Shown piece by piece: positions 1-11,921 of a stretch of DNA of 64,000 nucleotides (its first letter is position 1; every line of letters begins with the position of its first letter). The notes beneath the pieces are model-generated. The model saw only the letters and a list, made by a program, of their open reading frames with translations. It was not told where the DNA came from and searched no databases. This DNA comes from Micrococcus porci (lineage in GTDB: Bacteria; Actinomycetota; Actinomycetes; Actinomycetales; Micrococcaceae), in assembly GCF_020097155.1 (NCBI RefSeq), contig NZ_CP083691.1, positions 2,542,001-2,606,000 on the forward strand, read 5' to 3'. The position numbers and the translations under genes were made by a program.

Positions 1-1811
<1,811 letters not shown>

Positions 1812-1812
<1 letters not shown>

Positions 1813-2363
1813 CAGGAGACCACCGTCCCGGACACGGGGCCCTCGGCGTCGCGGGCGGACTCCTTGATCATGTCCCGGGCGTTCTGCGCGGTGATGGTGA
1901 TGGTCTCCAGGGCGCGGTCCACCATCTCGCGGTCCAGCGGGCCCTCCGCGTCCAGCTGCTGGGTGATCACGCGGGCCTGGACCTGGCAGATCTTGAAGGA
2001 GTGTTCGAGCTTGGTGTCCCGCATGGGGTCGCCGGCGGCGGCGGGCACGGCGGCGGCCGGGGCGGGCTGCTGCGGGGCGCGCAGGGCGGCGACGTCGGCA
2101 CGGGCGTTCTGCATGGCGGTGTCCACCTTGCGGCCCGCCTCCCGCACGCCCTTGCGCATCTGCAGGAACACCACCACGGCGAAGACGAGCCAGCCCGCGG
2201 CGATGGCCACCACCAGCCAGCCGATGAGGTCGTTGGCGTTGGCCGCGAAGACGATCGCGACGAGCAGCACGGCGACCATCACGGCGAACCCGGTGGAGCC
2301 GACGGTGAGGCCGGCGCGCGCCGGACGGGTGCCGGCCGAGCCGGACGGGATGCTCTGGGGCAT
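1812..2363 (-). CDS. Small two-helix membrane protein, function unknown
   Basis: 183 aa. Two hydrophobic segments lie at about residues 25-45 and 47-70, separated by a short NANDLIG turn, followed by a basic stretch (QMRKGVREAGRK). A soluble C-terminal region of about 110 residues contains a Pro/Ala-rich linker and a predicted helical tail. No catalytic motif is recognised. The ATG at 2363 has a good Shine-Dalgarno (TGGAGGAAC) 7-8 nt upstream. It overlaps the exonuclease gene by one base and may be the first gene of a membrane protein-xth-trpS unit. I do not assign a function. Confidence 0.8.
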
Positions 2364-2444
2364 GCGGAGTTCCTCCAGTGTGCGTGCGGGACTGGCCCCC
2401 ATCATCCCGCACGGCCCACCCGGGCTCCGAATCGGGGCGCCCCG

Positions 2445-2450
2445 TAGGCT
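2445..2450 (+). promoter_or_regulatory. -10 hexamer TAGGCT of a leaderless promoter (MFS gene)
   Basis: TAGGCT ends 6 nt before the GTG at 2457. The in-frame GTG at 2451 would lie upstream of the predicted transcription start, which argues for 2457 as the true start codon and for a leaderless mRNA. Confidence 0.65.
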
Positions 2451-2456
2451 GTGCCG

Positions 2457-3947
2457 GTGACCCTCCCCTCCCCCGCCGCCGCGGAGTCCGGCGCCTTCAC
2501 CGCCGACCAGCGCCGCATCCTCACCGTCCTGCTCATCCCCCTCTTCCTGGCGCTGATGAGCGTGTCCGTGGTGAACGTGGCCCTGCCCTCCATCGAGGGC
2601 GGCCTCGGGGCCTCCAGCGCGGACCTGCAGTGGGTGCTCTCCGGCTACACCCTGACCTTCGGCATGGTGCTGGTGGCCGCGGGACGCGCCGGGGACCTCT
2701 GGGGGCGCCGCCCGCTGTTCCTCGCCGGCATCGCGCTCTACGTGCTCGGCTCGCTGCTCTCCGGCCTGGCCCCGGACCCGCTGTGGCTGAACGCGGGGCG
2801 CCTCCTCACCGGCCTCGGCGCGGGCGTGTTCAACCCGCAGACCATCGGGTTCATCCAGTCCCACTTCACGGGGCGGGCCCGCGGCCGCGCCTACGGCCTG
2901 TTCGGCATGGTGGTGGGCCTGGGCGTGGCGGTGGGCCCGCTGCTGGGCGGTCTGCTGCTCGGGGCCCTCGGCCCGGACTGGGGCTGGCGCTCCACGTTCC
3001 TGATGAACGTGCCCGTGGGCGTGCTCGCGATCGTCATGGCGACGGCCTGGCTCTCCCCGGACACCCGGGTGAAGGGGGCCGCGGGCAGGTCAGGCGGGCC
3101 GCGCGGGATCGCCGCACTGGACCCCGTGGGCGCCCTGCTGCTGGGCGGCGCCAGCCTCTGCCTGATGGTGCCGTTCATTGCGCCCGGCACGTGGGCGCTG
3201 CTGGCGGGGGCCGCCGTCCTCGGCGTGGGCTGGTGGCTGTGGGAGCTGCGCGTGAAGCGCCGTGCCGCAGCCACCGGCGTGGAGCCCATGGTGGACCCGG
3301 CGCTGTTCCGCCGCGCGTCGTTCAGCATCGGCGCCGCCGAGTCCACGATCTTCCTGTCCAGCATGCCCGCCGTGTTCGCGGTGACGGCCGTGTTCCTGCA
3401 GCAGGGCATGGGCTTCAGCCCGCTCGCCTCCGGGCTGGCGACCCTGCCGGGGGCCGTGGTCCAGGCCGTGGCCTCCCCGTGGGCCGGCTCCAAGGTCCCG
3501 TCCCAGGGGGCGCGCATGGTGTTCGGGGGCGGCGTCGTCGGCCTGGCCTCGCTGGCCATCCTGGCCCTGGCGTTCGAGCGCTCCGCCGCGGGCGCGTGGA
3601 GCCCGTGGATCGTGGGCGCCGCGCTGGCGGTCATGGCCGTGTCCCAGGCCCTGATCCTCACGACGACGCAGGTGCTGATGATGGAGGACGTCGCCGGGCA
3701 CGAGGCCGGGGCCGCCGGCGGCGTCGCCCAGACGGCACAGCGCATGGGCACCGCCCTGGGCCTGTCCGTGGTGATGGGGGCTTTCTACGCGGCCCTGGCC
3801 GGGGCGGCCGGGCCTGGCGGGGCGCCGTCGGCCGCCGGGTTCGCGCACGCCGCGTCCGCCGCCGTGCTCATGGTGGGCGCCTGCTGGCTCGTCACGACGG
3901 CGATCGCCGCCGCCGACCTGGTGCGCCGCCGGCGGACGGCGCGCTGA
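2457..3947 (+). CDS. MFS drug/metabolite exporter, DHA2 (14-helix) type
   Basis: Proton-driven multidrug exporter family, 496 aa, inner membrane. The N-terminus runs into a hydrophobic helix (VLLIPLFLALMSVSVVNVAL, characteristic of EmrB/QacA proteins) followed by motif A, GRAGDLWGRRPLF, between helices 2 and 3. The motif-C-like glycine-rich helix GLGVAVGPLLGG follows. Hydrophobicity and length fit 14 helices. The start is GTG 2457, chosen because the TAGGCT -10 hexamer predicts transcription beginning on this codon; GTG 2451 is the alternative. The 3' end converges on the kinase-like gene with 18 bp between stops. Substrate not predictable. Confidence 0.88.
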   Translation: MTLPSPAAAESGAFTADQRRILTVLLIPLFLALMSVSVVNVALPSIEGGLGASSADLQWVLSGYTLTFGMVLVAAGRAGDLWGRRPLFLAGIALYVLGSLLSGLAPDPLWLNAGRLLTGLGAGVFNPQTIGFIQSHFTGRARGRAYGLFGMVVGLGVAVGPLLGGLLLGALGPDWGWRSTFLMNVPVGVLAIVMATAWLSPDTRVKGAAGRSGGPRGIAALDPVGALLLGGASLCLMVPFIAPGTWALLAGAAVLGVGWWLWELRVKRRAAATGVEPMVDPALFRRASFSIGAAESTIFLSSMPAVFAVTAVFLQQGMGFSPLASGLATLPGAVVQAVASPWAGSKVPSQGARMVFGGGVVGLASLAILALAFERSAAGAWSPWIVGAALAVMAVSQALILTTTQVLMMEDVAGHEAGAAGGVAQTAQRMGTALGLSVVMGAFYAALAGAAGPGGAPSAAGFAHAASAAVLMVGACWLVTTAIAAADLVRRRRTAR

Positions 3948-3965
3948 GGGCACCGCGGGCGGCGG

Positions 3966-4952
3966 TCAGGCCGTGGTGAGCTGGTCCACCGGTGTGCCGA
4001 TGTCCCGCCACAGGGCGGTGATCCACTCCGCGTAGGCGGCCCAGGTCTCCGGGGACCGCAGCGCGCCCCAGGCGCGCAGCCGCTGAGGAACCGCCAGGAG
4101 CATGGCCAGCTCGAGGCGCTCCCGCCCCGCCGCGTGGTCCTGGCCGCGGGCGGCGAGCCAGGCGGTCCGCACGGTCTCCGCGGCATCGGCTCCGTGCTCG
4201 GCCCGGACCGGCACCAGCAGGGCGCGCAGGCTCGCCCCAGGATGACCGAGCACCGCGTCCCCGACGTCGCTGACCAGGACCCGGCCGTCCGCCCCGAGGA
4301 ACGCGTTGCCGCCGTGGAGGTCGTTGTGGTCCAGGCCGAGCGGGTCGGCCGGACCGCCGCAGTCCTCCCAGCGCATCGCGAGCGCGGCCCTCACGGCGAC
4401 GGCGCGCGCCTCCTCCTCAGCGGTGCAATGCGCCGGATGGGCGGCGGGCAGCGCCCGGAACGGGGCGAGCTCGCGGAGCAGGGACAGCTCGGCCTTGGCC
4501 GGGTCGAACTCCGTCAGTCCTCGGCCGCGCAGGTCGTCCTCCCCCACCGCCTCCTGCATGGCGGCGAGCGCGCCGGCCAGCCCGGCGTAGAGGCGAGCTA
4601 CCTCGCCGGGGCGCGGCGCGCCGGCGTCGTCCCGGGCGAGCGCGGCGAGGGTGCGGCCGGCGTCCGCGGTGAGCTGCCAGCCGCGCTCGTGGTCTGCGGC
4701 GACCAGGGGGAGGACTCGCTCAGCTGCCCGGGACTCCAGCAGCGCCCGCAGCGGGACCTCCCCGCGCAGGCGCGGGTGCGGAGCCTTGAACCAGTGGACG
4801 CCGGCCGGGGAGGACAGCCGCCAGACGTCGCCCCACGATCGCTCGCGGACCACCCGCACCGTCAGTGCGGCGGCCGGGAGGTCCAGCACCCCCGCGATCC
4901 AGTCGCGGGCCGCCGTCCGGCCCGCGACGTCGAGCACTCCCGTCCCGGTCAT
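3966..4952 (-). CDS. Aminoglycoside-phosphotransferase-fold (APH/choline kinase-like) protein
   Basis: 328 aa with the protein-kinase-like APH fold. The Brenner motif is intact, HNDLHGGN (catalytic Asp and Asn), and a metal-binding SDVGD follows 13 residues on. The N-terminal lobe carries a candidate nucleotide-binding strand (VRERSWGDVWRLSS). The ATG at 4952 overlaps the stop of the ABC permease by 4 bp (ATGA), so the two are translationally coupled; the kinase is the last gene of the exporter operon. The phosphate acceptor is unknown: this fold acts on aminoglycosides, macrolides, choline, sugars or proteins. Linkage to an exporter suggests self-protection or modification of the exported compound, which is inference only. 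Confidence 0.82.
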   Translation of the reverse strand: MTGTGVLDVAGRTAARDWIAGVLDLPAAALTVRVVRERSWGDVWRLSSPAGVHWFKAPHPRLRGEVPLRALLESRAAERVLPLVAADHERGWQLTADAGRTLAALARDDAGAPRPGEVARLYAGLAGALAAMQEAVGEDDLRGRGLTEFDPAKAELSLLRELAPFRALPAAHPAHCTAEEEARAVAVRAALAMRWEDCGGPADPLGLDHNDLHGGNAFLGADGRVLVSDVGDAVLGHPGASLRALLVPVRAEHGADAAETVRTAWLAARGQDHAAGRERLELAMLLAVPQRLRAWGALRSPETWAAYAEWITALWRDIGTPVDQLTTA

Positions 4953-6772
4953 CGCAGGAACAGCGCCCGCAGGCGACGCGAGGTGAGCCACACGCCCAGC
5001 CCGGACATGACCCCGAAGTACAAGGCGTGCCCCGCCGTCGCCCCGGTGACGGCGCCGACCGCGAGCGCGCGCATCATCTCCACCGCGTGCCACAGCGGGA
5101 ACACCCGGATGAGCCACTGGATCGGCTCCGGGTACACGGTGAGCGGGAAGAACGTGGCGGAGAACAGGAACATCGGCATGAGCACGAGCTGGATCCAGTC
5201 CATCTGCTGGAAGGTCTTCATCCAGCTGGTCACCGCCATGCCCAGCGAGGCGAAGCCCAGCGCGACCAGCAGCGCGCCGGGCACCATGAGGAGCGCGGTC
5301 CAGGACGTCGCCATCCCGGCGACGGCCATGACCACCAGGAACCCGACCGCGTAGAGCAGCCCGCGCAGCAGCGCCATGGCGATCTCGCCGAGCGCCACGT
5401 CCAGCGGGCCCAGGCGGGTCGCGAGCATGGTCTGGTACGTCTTGGCGTAGCGCAGCTTGAAGAACACGTTCCACGTGGAGTCGTAGATCGCGCCGTTCAT
5501 GGCGGACACGGCCAGCAGCGCCGGCGCGATGTACATGCCGTACGGGATCGGCGCCCCGCCCGGGCCGGGGACGGCGCCCACGAGCGCGCCGAGGCCCAGT
5601 CCCATGGACGCCAGGTAGAGCACGGGCTCGAAGAACCCGGACGCGAAGACCACCCAGTTGTTGGACTTCAGTGTGAGGAGCGCCCGCTCCATCACGGCGG
5701 CCACGTTGCCGGAGTACAGCCCGCCCAGGCGGCCCCGCCGCACCGTGATCTCCGGCATCGGCGGCACCGCCGCCGTGTGCTCCCGCACCACCGACGACGC
5801 AGCGGCCGCCTCCGCGTGCGCCCCCGCCATCCGGTCGACGCGGGTCGCGCGCCGGCCCAGCCGGGAGGCGCGCTGGGCCCGGGGGCGGGCGACGGCGTCG
5901 CGGTCCGGGGTGCCCGGCCGCCAGCCGAGCCGGCGCGTGTACATCCGCACCGCGGCCCACGCGCCGCCGAAGGCGAGCGCCAGCAGCACCGCCACGTGCA
6001 GCACCGTGAGCCAGCGAGGCTCGGCCATGCCGTAGGAGAGCACGCGGCCCAGCTGCGCGGCGTGCCACTGCGGGGAGATCCAGCCGACCCAGCGCAGCCA
6101 CACCGGCAGCGCCTCCAGCGGGTAGAACGTGGCGGAGAACAGGAACAGCGGCATGATCACCAGGCGCTGCAGCGTGGCGAACTGGCCGTGGTCCTCCTTC
6201 AGGGAAGCCGAGAACGCCATGATCGGCGCTCCGATGGCGAGGCCGCCGAGCGCGGCCGTGAGGACCTGCACCCAGCCCCACGGGCCGTGCACCACCCCGA
6301 AGGCCAGCATCACGCCGAAGAACACGGCGGCCTGGAACAGGAAGCGCAGGGCCACCGCCCCGAGGTGCCCCACGGCGATCTGCGCCGGGGAGAGCGGGGT
6401 GGCCTGGGCCGCGTAGTAGGTGCGGTGCCACTGGAACCCGCCCATCACCGGGTAGGAGAACTCCGTGGCCGCCGTCATCAGGGCGCCGGAGGCCAGCAGC
6501 GCCGGCGCCAGGAACGTCACATAGGACACCCCGCCGAGGGATTCCTGCGGGGCACCGCCGCCCATCACCTGCGCCATGCCCAGGCCCATGGCCAGGAGGT
6601 ACAGGATCGGCTCGCCCAGGGCGCCGACGATCAGCACCGCTCCGTAGCGGCGCATGCTGCGCAGCACGTGCTCGGCGTAGAACCAGGCGCCACGGGCCTT
6701 CACGCGCACCGCGGACTCGGCCGCCGTGATCGGCGGCTGCAACGGGGCCGAGGCCGGGATCTGTGCGGCCAC
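4949..6772 (-). CDS. Double-length ABC-2 type permease (tandem fusion of two permease domains)
   Basis: 607 aa integral membrane protein. It contains two homologous ABC-2/NodJ-like permease halves, about residues 20-275 and 335-607, joined by an Arg-rich linker at about 280-330. The halves share matching landmarks: LYLLAMGLG and LYLASMGLG near the first helix, and FLFSATFYPL and FLFSATFFPL near the fifth. Each half has about six helices, so one polypeptide can form the whole membrane channel that normally needs a dimer. The start is GTG 6772, 3 nt after the ATPase stop. It would pair with the ATPase encoded just upstream as an exporter. Confidence 0.9.
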   Translation of the reverse strand: MAAQIPASAPLQPPITAAESAVRVKARGAWFYAEHVLRSMRRYGAVLIVGALGEPILYLLAMGLGMAQVMGGGAPQESLGGVSYVTFLAPALLASGALMTAATEFSYPVMGGFQWHRTYYAAQATPLSPAQIAVGHLGAVALRFLFQAAVFFGVMLAFGVVHGPWGWVQVLTAALGGLAIGAPIMAFSASLKEDHGQFATLQRLVIMPLFLFSATFYPLEALPVWLRWVGWISPQWHAAQLGRVLSYGMAEPRWLTVLHVAVLLALAFGGAWAAVRMYTRRLGWRPGTPDRDAVARPRAQRASRLGRRATRVDRMAGAHAEAAAASSVVREHTAAVPPMPEITVRRGRLGGLYSGNVAAVMERALLTLKSNNWVVFASGFFEPVLYLASMGLGLGALVGAVPGPGGAPIPYGMYIAPALLAVSAMNGAIYDSTWNVFFKLRYAKTYQTMLATRLGPLDVALGEIAMALLRGLLYAVGFLVVMAVAGMATSWTALLMVPGALLVALGFASLGMAVTSWMKTFQQMDWIQLVLMPMFLFSATFFPLTVYPEPIQWLIRVFPLWHAVEMMRALAVGAVTGATAGHALYFGVMSGLGVWLTSRRLRALFLR

Positions 6773-6775
6773 GGC

Positions 6776-7774
6776 TCAGTCCACCAGGGTGCGGCCGGTG
6801 AGGATCAGGAACACGTCCTCCAAGGACGCCCGCCGGGTCAGCTGCGTGACCGGCGCGGTGACGTGCCCCTCGGCCACGAGCCGGTCGAGGTCCTGCTGCA
6901 GGGTGTCGGCGTGCTCGGTGTAGAGCAGCACGCGGTCGGGCAGGACCTCGAGACGGTGCAGGCCCGGGAGGGACTCCCGCAGCAGGCGGGCGGCGGTGGC
7001 GTTGCGGTCCGTGCCGAAGCGTGCCTCGAGCACCTCCCGCGAGGCGTGCTCGCGGATGAGGGAGGCGGGCGTGCCCGCGGCCATGATCCGCCCGGCGTCG
7101 ACGACGACCAGCCGATCGCAGAGCTGCTCCGCCTCGTCCATGTAGTGGGTGGTGAGCAGCAGCGTGGTCCCGCGCTCCTTCAGCCGGTAGAGCCGGTCCC
7201 AGAGGGTGTGGCGGGCCTGCGGGTCCAGGCCGGTGGTGGGCTCGTCCAGCAGGAACAGGGCGGGCTCGTTGACGAGGGCGCGGGCGATCACGAGGCGGCG
7301 CTTCATGCCGCCGGAGAGGTCGGTGACCTTGGCGTCGGCCTTGTCCGTGAGCTGGGCGAAGGCCAGCAGCTCCTCCGCCTTGGGTCGCAGGTAGGAGTAC
7401 GGCAGGCCGAAGTAGCGGCCGTAGATGAGGATGTTCTCCCGGGCCGTGAGGTCCTCGTCCAGGTTGTCCTGCTGCGGGACGACGCCGAGCCGGGCCCGCA
7501 CGGCGGGGCCGTCCTCCTCGGGGTCGATCCCGAGGATCCGCAGCTCGCCCCCGGTGCGCTGGGACGTGCCGGCGAGCATGCGCATGGTGGTGGACTTGCC
7601 CGCGCCGTTGGGGCCGAGCAGGCCGAAGCACTCGCCCGGCCGGACATCCAGGTCGATGCCCTGCACCGCGTGGAAGTCCCCGTACTGCTTCCGCAGGCCG
7701 CGAGCGAGGATGACGGGGGCGGCGCCGCCGCCGGCGGGCGCGGCCGGGGAGGGCGAGGATGTGGTACGGGTCAC
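6776..7774 (-). CDS. ABC exporter ATP-binding protein (NodI/DrrA-like)
   Basis: Cytoplasmic ATPase of the exporter, 332 aa. Walker A is GPNGAGKST, the Q-loop is VPQQDNLDEDLT, the signature is LSGGMKRRL, Walker B is LFLLDEPTTGLDPQ and the switch His lies in TTHYMDEAE. A C-terminal domain of about 95 residues is typical of NodI/DrrA ATPases that drive ABC-2 permeases. An ATG lies at 7783, but it overlaps the -10 hexamer TAGGAT (7787-7782), so the GTG at 7774 is the more likely leaderless start; with ATG the protein would be 335 aa. It is followed by the double permease and the APH-like kinase. Confidence 0.92.
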   Translation of the reverse strand: MTRTTSSPSPAAPAGGGAAPVILARGLRKQYGDFHAVQGIDLDVRPGECFGLLGPNGAGKSTTMRMLAGTSQRTGGELRILGIDPEEDGPAVRARLGVVPQQDNLDEDLTARENILIYGRYFGLPYSYLRPKAEELLAFAQLTDKADAKVTDLSGGMKRRLVIARALVNEPALFLLDEPTTGLDPQARHTLWDRLYRLKERGTTLLLTTHYMDEAEQLCDRLVVVDAGRIMAAGTPASLIREHASREVLEARFGTDRNATAARLLRESLPGLHRLEVLPDRVLLYTEHADTLQQDLDRLVAEGHVTAPVTQLTRRASLEDVFLILTGRTLVD

Positions 7775-7781
7775 ACGCGCC

Positions 7782-7787
7782 ATCCTA
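7782..7787 (-). promoter_or_regulatory. -10 hexamer TAGGAT of the ABC exporter operon
   Basis: TAGGAT on the minus strand ends 7 nt before GTG 7774, predicting a leaderless transcript. The in-frame ATG at 7783 lies inside the hexamer and so would not be transcribed from this promoter. Confidence 0.6.
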
Positions 7788-7804
7788 TGCGGTGCCGGAC
7801 ACGA

Positions 7805-7837
7805 CCCCGGCCCCGGCCCTCAGGGCCGGGGCCGGGG
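7805..7837 (-). terminator. Strong GC hairpin after folD
   Basis: A near-perfect inverted repeat of CCCCGGCCCCGGCCCT with its complement, almost without loop spacer, between the folD stop (7874) and the exporter promoter. There is no T-tract, as is usual for high-GC actinobacterial terminators. Confidence 0.65.
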
Positions 7838-7873
7838 GCGATCCGGGGAGGGGGATCCGGTGGGCGGCGGGGC

Positions 7874-8785
7874 TCAGGCGCCGGCGCGCTCCCCCGCCCA
7901 GTCCTCGCCGTCGGCGGCGCGCTCGGCGGCCTCGACGACGTTCGCCAGCAGCATGACGCGGGTCATCGGCCCGACGCCGCCCGGGTTCGGCGCCATCCAG
8001 GCCGCCTTCTCCTTCACGGCCGGGTCCACGTCGCCCAGGACGCGGGACTTGCCGTCCTCCCCAGTCACGCGCGAGACGCCCACGTCCAGGACGATCACGC
8101 CCTCCTTGACCTGCTCCGGCTTCACCATGTGGGCGGAGCCGGCGGCGGCGATCACGACGTCGGCACTGGCCAGCAGCTCGTCGAGGTTCGTGGTGCCGGT
8201 GTGGGCCAGGGTCACGGTGGCGTTGACCTCGCGGCGGGTGAGCACGAGGCCGGCGGGCCGGCCGATGGTCACGCCGCGGCCGATCACGAGCACGTGCTTG
8301 CCGGCCAGCTCCACACCGTGGTGACGCAGCAGCTCGACGCAGCCGGCCGGGGTGCACGGCAGCGGCGAGTCCAGCTCGCCGCCGACCGAGGCCACGAGCC
8401 GCCCCAGATTCATGGGGTGCAGGCCGTCCGCGTCCTTGTCAGGGTCGATGGCCTCGAGCACCTTCTGGGTGTCCACGTGCTTCGGCAGCGGCAGCTGCAC
8501 GATGTACCCGGTGCACTCCGGGTCCTCGTTCAGCTCCCGGACCACGTCGAGGATCTGCTCCTCCGTGGCGTCGCCCGGCAGCTCCTTCTGGATGGAGCGG
8601 ATGCCCACCTCGGCGCAGTCGCGGTGCTTGCCCGCCACGTACTTCTGCGAGCCGGCGTCCTCGCCGACGAGCAGGGTGCCGAGGCCCAGGGTGTGCCCGC
8701 GCTCGGCGAGGGCGGCCACGCGGCCGCGCAGCTCCTCCTTGATCGCGGCGGCGGTGGCCTTGCCGTCCAGGACCTTCGCGGTCAT
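7874..8785 (-). CDS. folD: Bifunctional methylene-THF dehydrogenase / methenyl-THF cyclohydrolase
   Basis: Cytoplasmic enzyme that converts 5,10-methylene-THF to 10-formyl-THF with NADP, 303 aa. Motifs: the catalytic Tyr/Lys region [12 protein letters not shown] (about residue 46), VQLPLPKH (about 96), the nucleotide-binding [11 protein letters not shown] (about 168) and the C-terminal [16 protein letters not shown]. The start is ATG 8785, 7 nt after the glyA stop, so it is the second gene of a glyA-folD operon. The product feeds purN, purH and purU, all encoded elsewhere in this window. Confidence 0.96.
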   Translation of the reverse strand: MTAKVLDGKATAAAIKEELRGRVAALAERGHTLGLGTLLVGEDAGSQKYVAGKHRDCAEVGIRSIQKELPGDATEEQILDVVRELNEDPECTGYIVQLPLPKHVDTQKVLEAIDPDKDADGLHPMNLGRLVASVGGELDSPLPCTPAGCVELLRHHGVELAGKHVLVIGRGVTIGRPAGLVLTRREVNATVTLAHTGTTNLDELLASADVVIAAAGSAHMVKPEQVKEGVIVLDVGVSRVTGEDGKSRVLGDVDPAVKEKAAWMAPNPGGVGPMTRVMLLANVVEAAERAADGEDWAGERAGA

Positions 8786-8792
8786 CGTCCGA

Positions 8793-10073
8793 TCACCACT
8801 GCTCGAGGCCGTCGTACAGCGGGAAGTCCTCGGTGAGCTTCACGACGCGGGCGCGCAGCGCCTCCACGTCCGGGCTCGGCTTCAGCGCCTCGGCGATGAC
8901 GTCGGACACCTCGCGGAACTCGGCCTCGCCGAAGCCGCGGGAGGCCAGCGCGGGGGTGCCGATGCGCAGGCCGGAGGTGGTCATCGGCGGACGCGGGTCC
9001 CACGGCACCGAGTTGCGGTTCACGGTGATGCCGACCTCGTGCAGGATGTCCTCGCCCTGCCTGCCGTCCAGCTGGGACTCGCGCAGGTCCACCAGGACCA
9101 GGTGCACGTCCGTGCCGCCGGTGAGCACCGAGATGCCGTGCTCGGCCATGTCCGGGGCGGTCAGGCGCTCGGCCAGGATCTGCGCACCGGCCAGGGTGCG
9201 CTCCTGCTTCTCCTTGAAGTCCGCGGAGCCGGCGATCTTGAAGGCCACGGCCTTGCCCGCGATCGCATGCATCAGCGGGCCGCCCTGCTGGCCCGGGAAC
9301 ACGGCGGAGTCGATCTTCTTCTTCAGCTCCTCGGTGGAGAGGATGAAGCCCGAACGGGGGCCGGCGAGGGTCTTGTGCACGGTGGAGGAGACGACGTCGG
9401 CGTGCGGCACCGGGTTCGGGTGCAGGCCGGCGGCCACGAGGCCGGCGAAGTGGGCCATGTCCACCCAGAGCCGGGCGCCGACCTCGTCCGCGATCGAGCG
9501 GAAGGCGGCGAAGTCGAGCTGACGGGGATAGGCGGACCAGCCGGCCACGATCACCTTCGGCCGGGCCTCGAGGGCCTTCTCGCGCACCTTGTCCATGTCG
9601 ATGCGGTGGGTGTCCGGCTCCACCTCGTACGCGGCGATGCTGTAGTTCTTGCCGGAGAAGTTCAGCTTCATGCCGTGCGTCAGGTGGCCGCCGTGCGCCA
9701 GGGACAGGCCCATCATCGTGTCCCCGTGGTCCAGCAGCGAGGTCATCACGGCCACGTTGGCCTGGGCGCCCGCGTGCGGCTGGACGTTGGCGTGCTCGGC
9801 GCCGAACAGGTCCTTGGCGCGCTGGATGGCCAGGTTCTCGGCCACGTCCACGAACTCGCAGCCGCCGTAGTAGCGGCGACCCGGGTAACCCTCCGCGTAC
9901 TTGTTGGTCAGCACCGAGCCCTGCGTCTCGAGGATGGCGCGCGGCACGAAGTTCTCCGAGGCGATCATCTCGAGCGTGCCCCGCTGGCGGCCGAGCTCGT
10001 CCGCGAGCGCCGCGGCGATCTCCGGGTCCACCTCAGCGAGAGGCTGGGTGTTGATGTCGGGCGTCTGCGTCAC
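8793..10073 (-). CDS. glyA: Serine hydroxymethyltransferase
   Basis: PLP enzyme interconverting serine + THF and glycine + methylene-THF, 426 aa. Seen: the N-terminal [12 protein letters not shown], the substrate region [15 protein letters not shown] and the PLP-lysine segment [13 protein letters not shown]. The start is GTG 10073 (then ACG CAG ACG), preceded by GAAGGGA about 6 nt upstream; no ATG fits the conserved N-terminus. It is the first gene of an operon with folD, which takes up its methylene-THF product. A TAGGAT -10 hexamer lies at 10132-10127. Confidence 0.96.
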   Translation of the reverse strand: MTQTPDINTQPLAEVDPEIAAALADELGRQRGTLEMIASENFVPRAILETQGSVLTNKYAEGYPGRRYYGGCEFVDVAENLAIQRAKDLFGAEHANVQPHAGAQANVAVMTSLLDHGDTMMGLSLAHGGHLTHGMKLNFSGKNYSIAAYEVEPDTHRIDMDKVREKALEARPKVIVAGWSAYPRQLDFAAFRSIADEVGARLWVDMAHFAGLVAAGLHPNPVPHADVVSSTVHKTLAGPRSGFILSTEELKKKIDSAVFPGQQGGPLMHAIAGKAVAFKIAGSADFKEKQERTLAGAQILAERLTAPDMAEHGISVLTGGTDVHLVLVDLRESQLDGRQGEDILHEVGITVNRNSVPWDPRPPMTTSGLRIGTPALASRGFGEAEFREVSDVIAEALKPSPDVEALRARVVKLTEDFPLYDGLEQW

Positions 10074-10126
10074 GGGGGTTCCCTTCGAACGGGGGTCTGT
10101 GCGGCCGGAAGGCTCCGGTGCCCTCC

Positions 10127-10132
10127 ATCCTA
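10127..10132 (-). promoter_or_regulatory. Candidate -10 hexamer TAGGAT of glyA-folD
   Basis: TAGGAT lies about 54 nt upstream of the glyA GTG, giving a 5' leader of about 47 nt that contains only a small CCGGA/TCCGG hairpin. I see no clear -35 and no folded glycine or THF riboswitch. Confidence 0.45.
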
Positions 10133-10205
10133 GTGACCGGACGCCGTCGTCGGGCCTGCGCGACGGCGGCCCGCGGCCCCGAAGACGGGCCCCGGCACAC
10201 GGCTC

Positions 10206-10234
10206 TTTTGACTGATTCAGAAATATGCCAAGAT
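10206..10234 (+). promoter_or_regulatory. AT-rich promoter/operator of the catalase gene, FurA-box-like
   Basis: An AT-rich island in otherwise extreme-GC DNA: TTTTGACTGATTCAGAAAT followed by ATGCCAAGAT. TTGACT (10208-10213) is a good -35 and CAAGAT (10229-10234) a possible -10 with a short 15-nt spacer. From memory, TTGACTGATTC-AGAAA closely resembles the FurA operator in front of mycobacterial furA-katG. Oxidative-stress control of catalase by a FurA/CatR-type repressor is therefore plausible, but no such regulator is encoded in the window. Confidence 0.5.
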
Positions 10235-10243
10235 CGGGGGTGA

Positions 10244-11815
<1,572 letters not shown>

Positions 11816-11860
11816 CGTCTCCCTCCCCCGGCGGGCGCCCGCGCGCGCTCCGCTGAACGC

Positions 11861-11898
11861 ACGGCGGCCGCTCCCTCACACGAGGGGGCGGCCGCCGT
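11861..11898. terminator. Bidirectional hairpin between catalase and the repeat-protein gene
   Basis: ACGGCGGCCGCTCCCTC pairs with GAGGGGGCGGCCGCCGT around a short ACAC loop, with one bulge. It lies between two convergent genes (stops at 11815 and 11922). Confidence 0.7.
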
Positions 11899-11921
11899 CG
11901 TCGGTGGGGCGGTTGTTCAGG

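Noticed and set aside
4865..8836. A 1323-codon open frame on the plus strand
   Set aside because: It is antisense to the exporter operon and folD, which have clear motifs and overlaps. Composition is Gly/Arg/His-rich, as expected of the reverse of GC-rich coding DNA.
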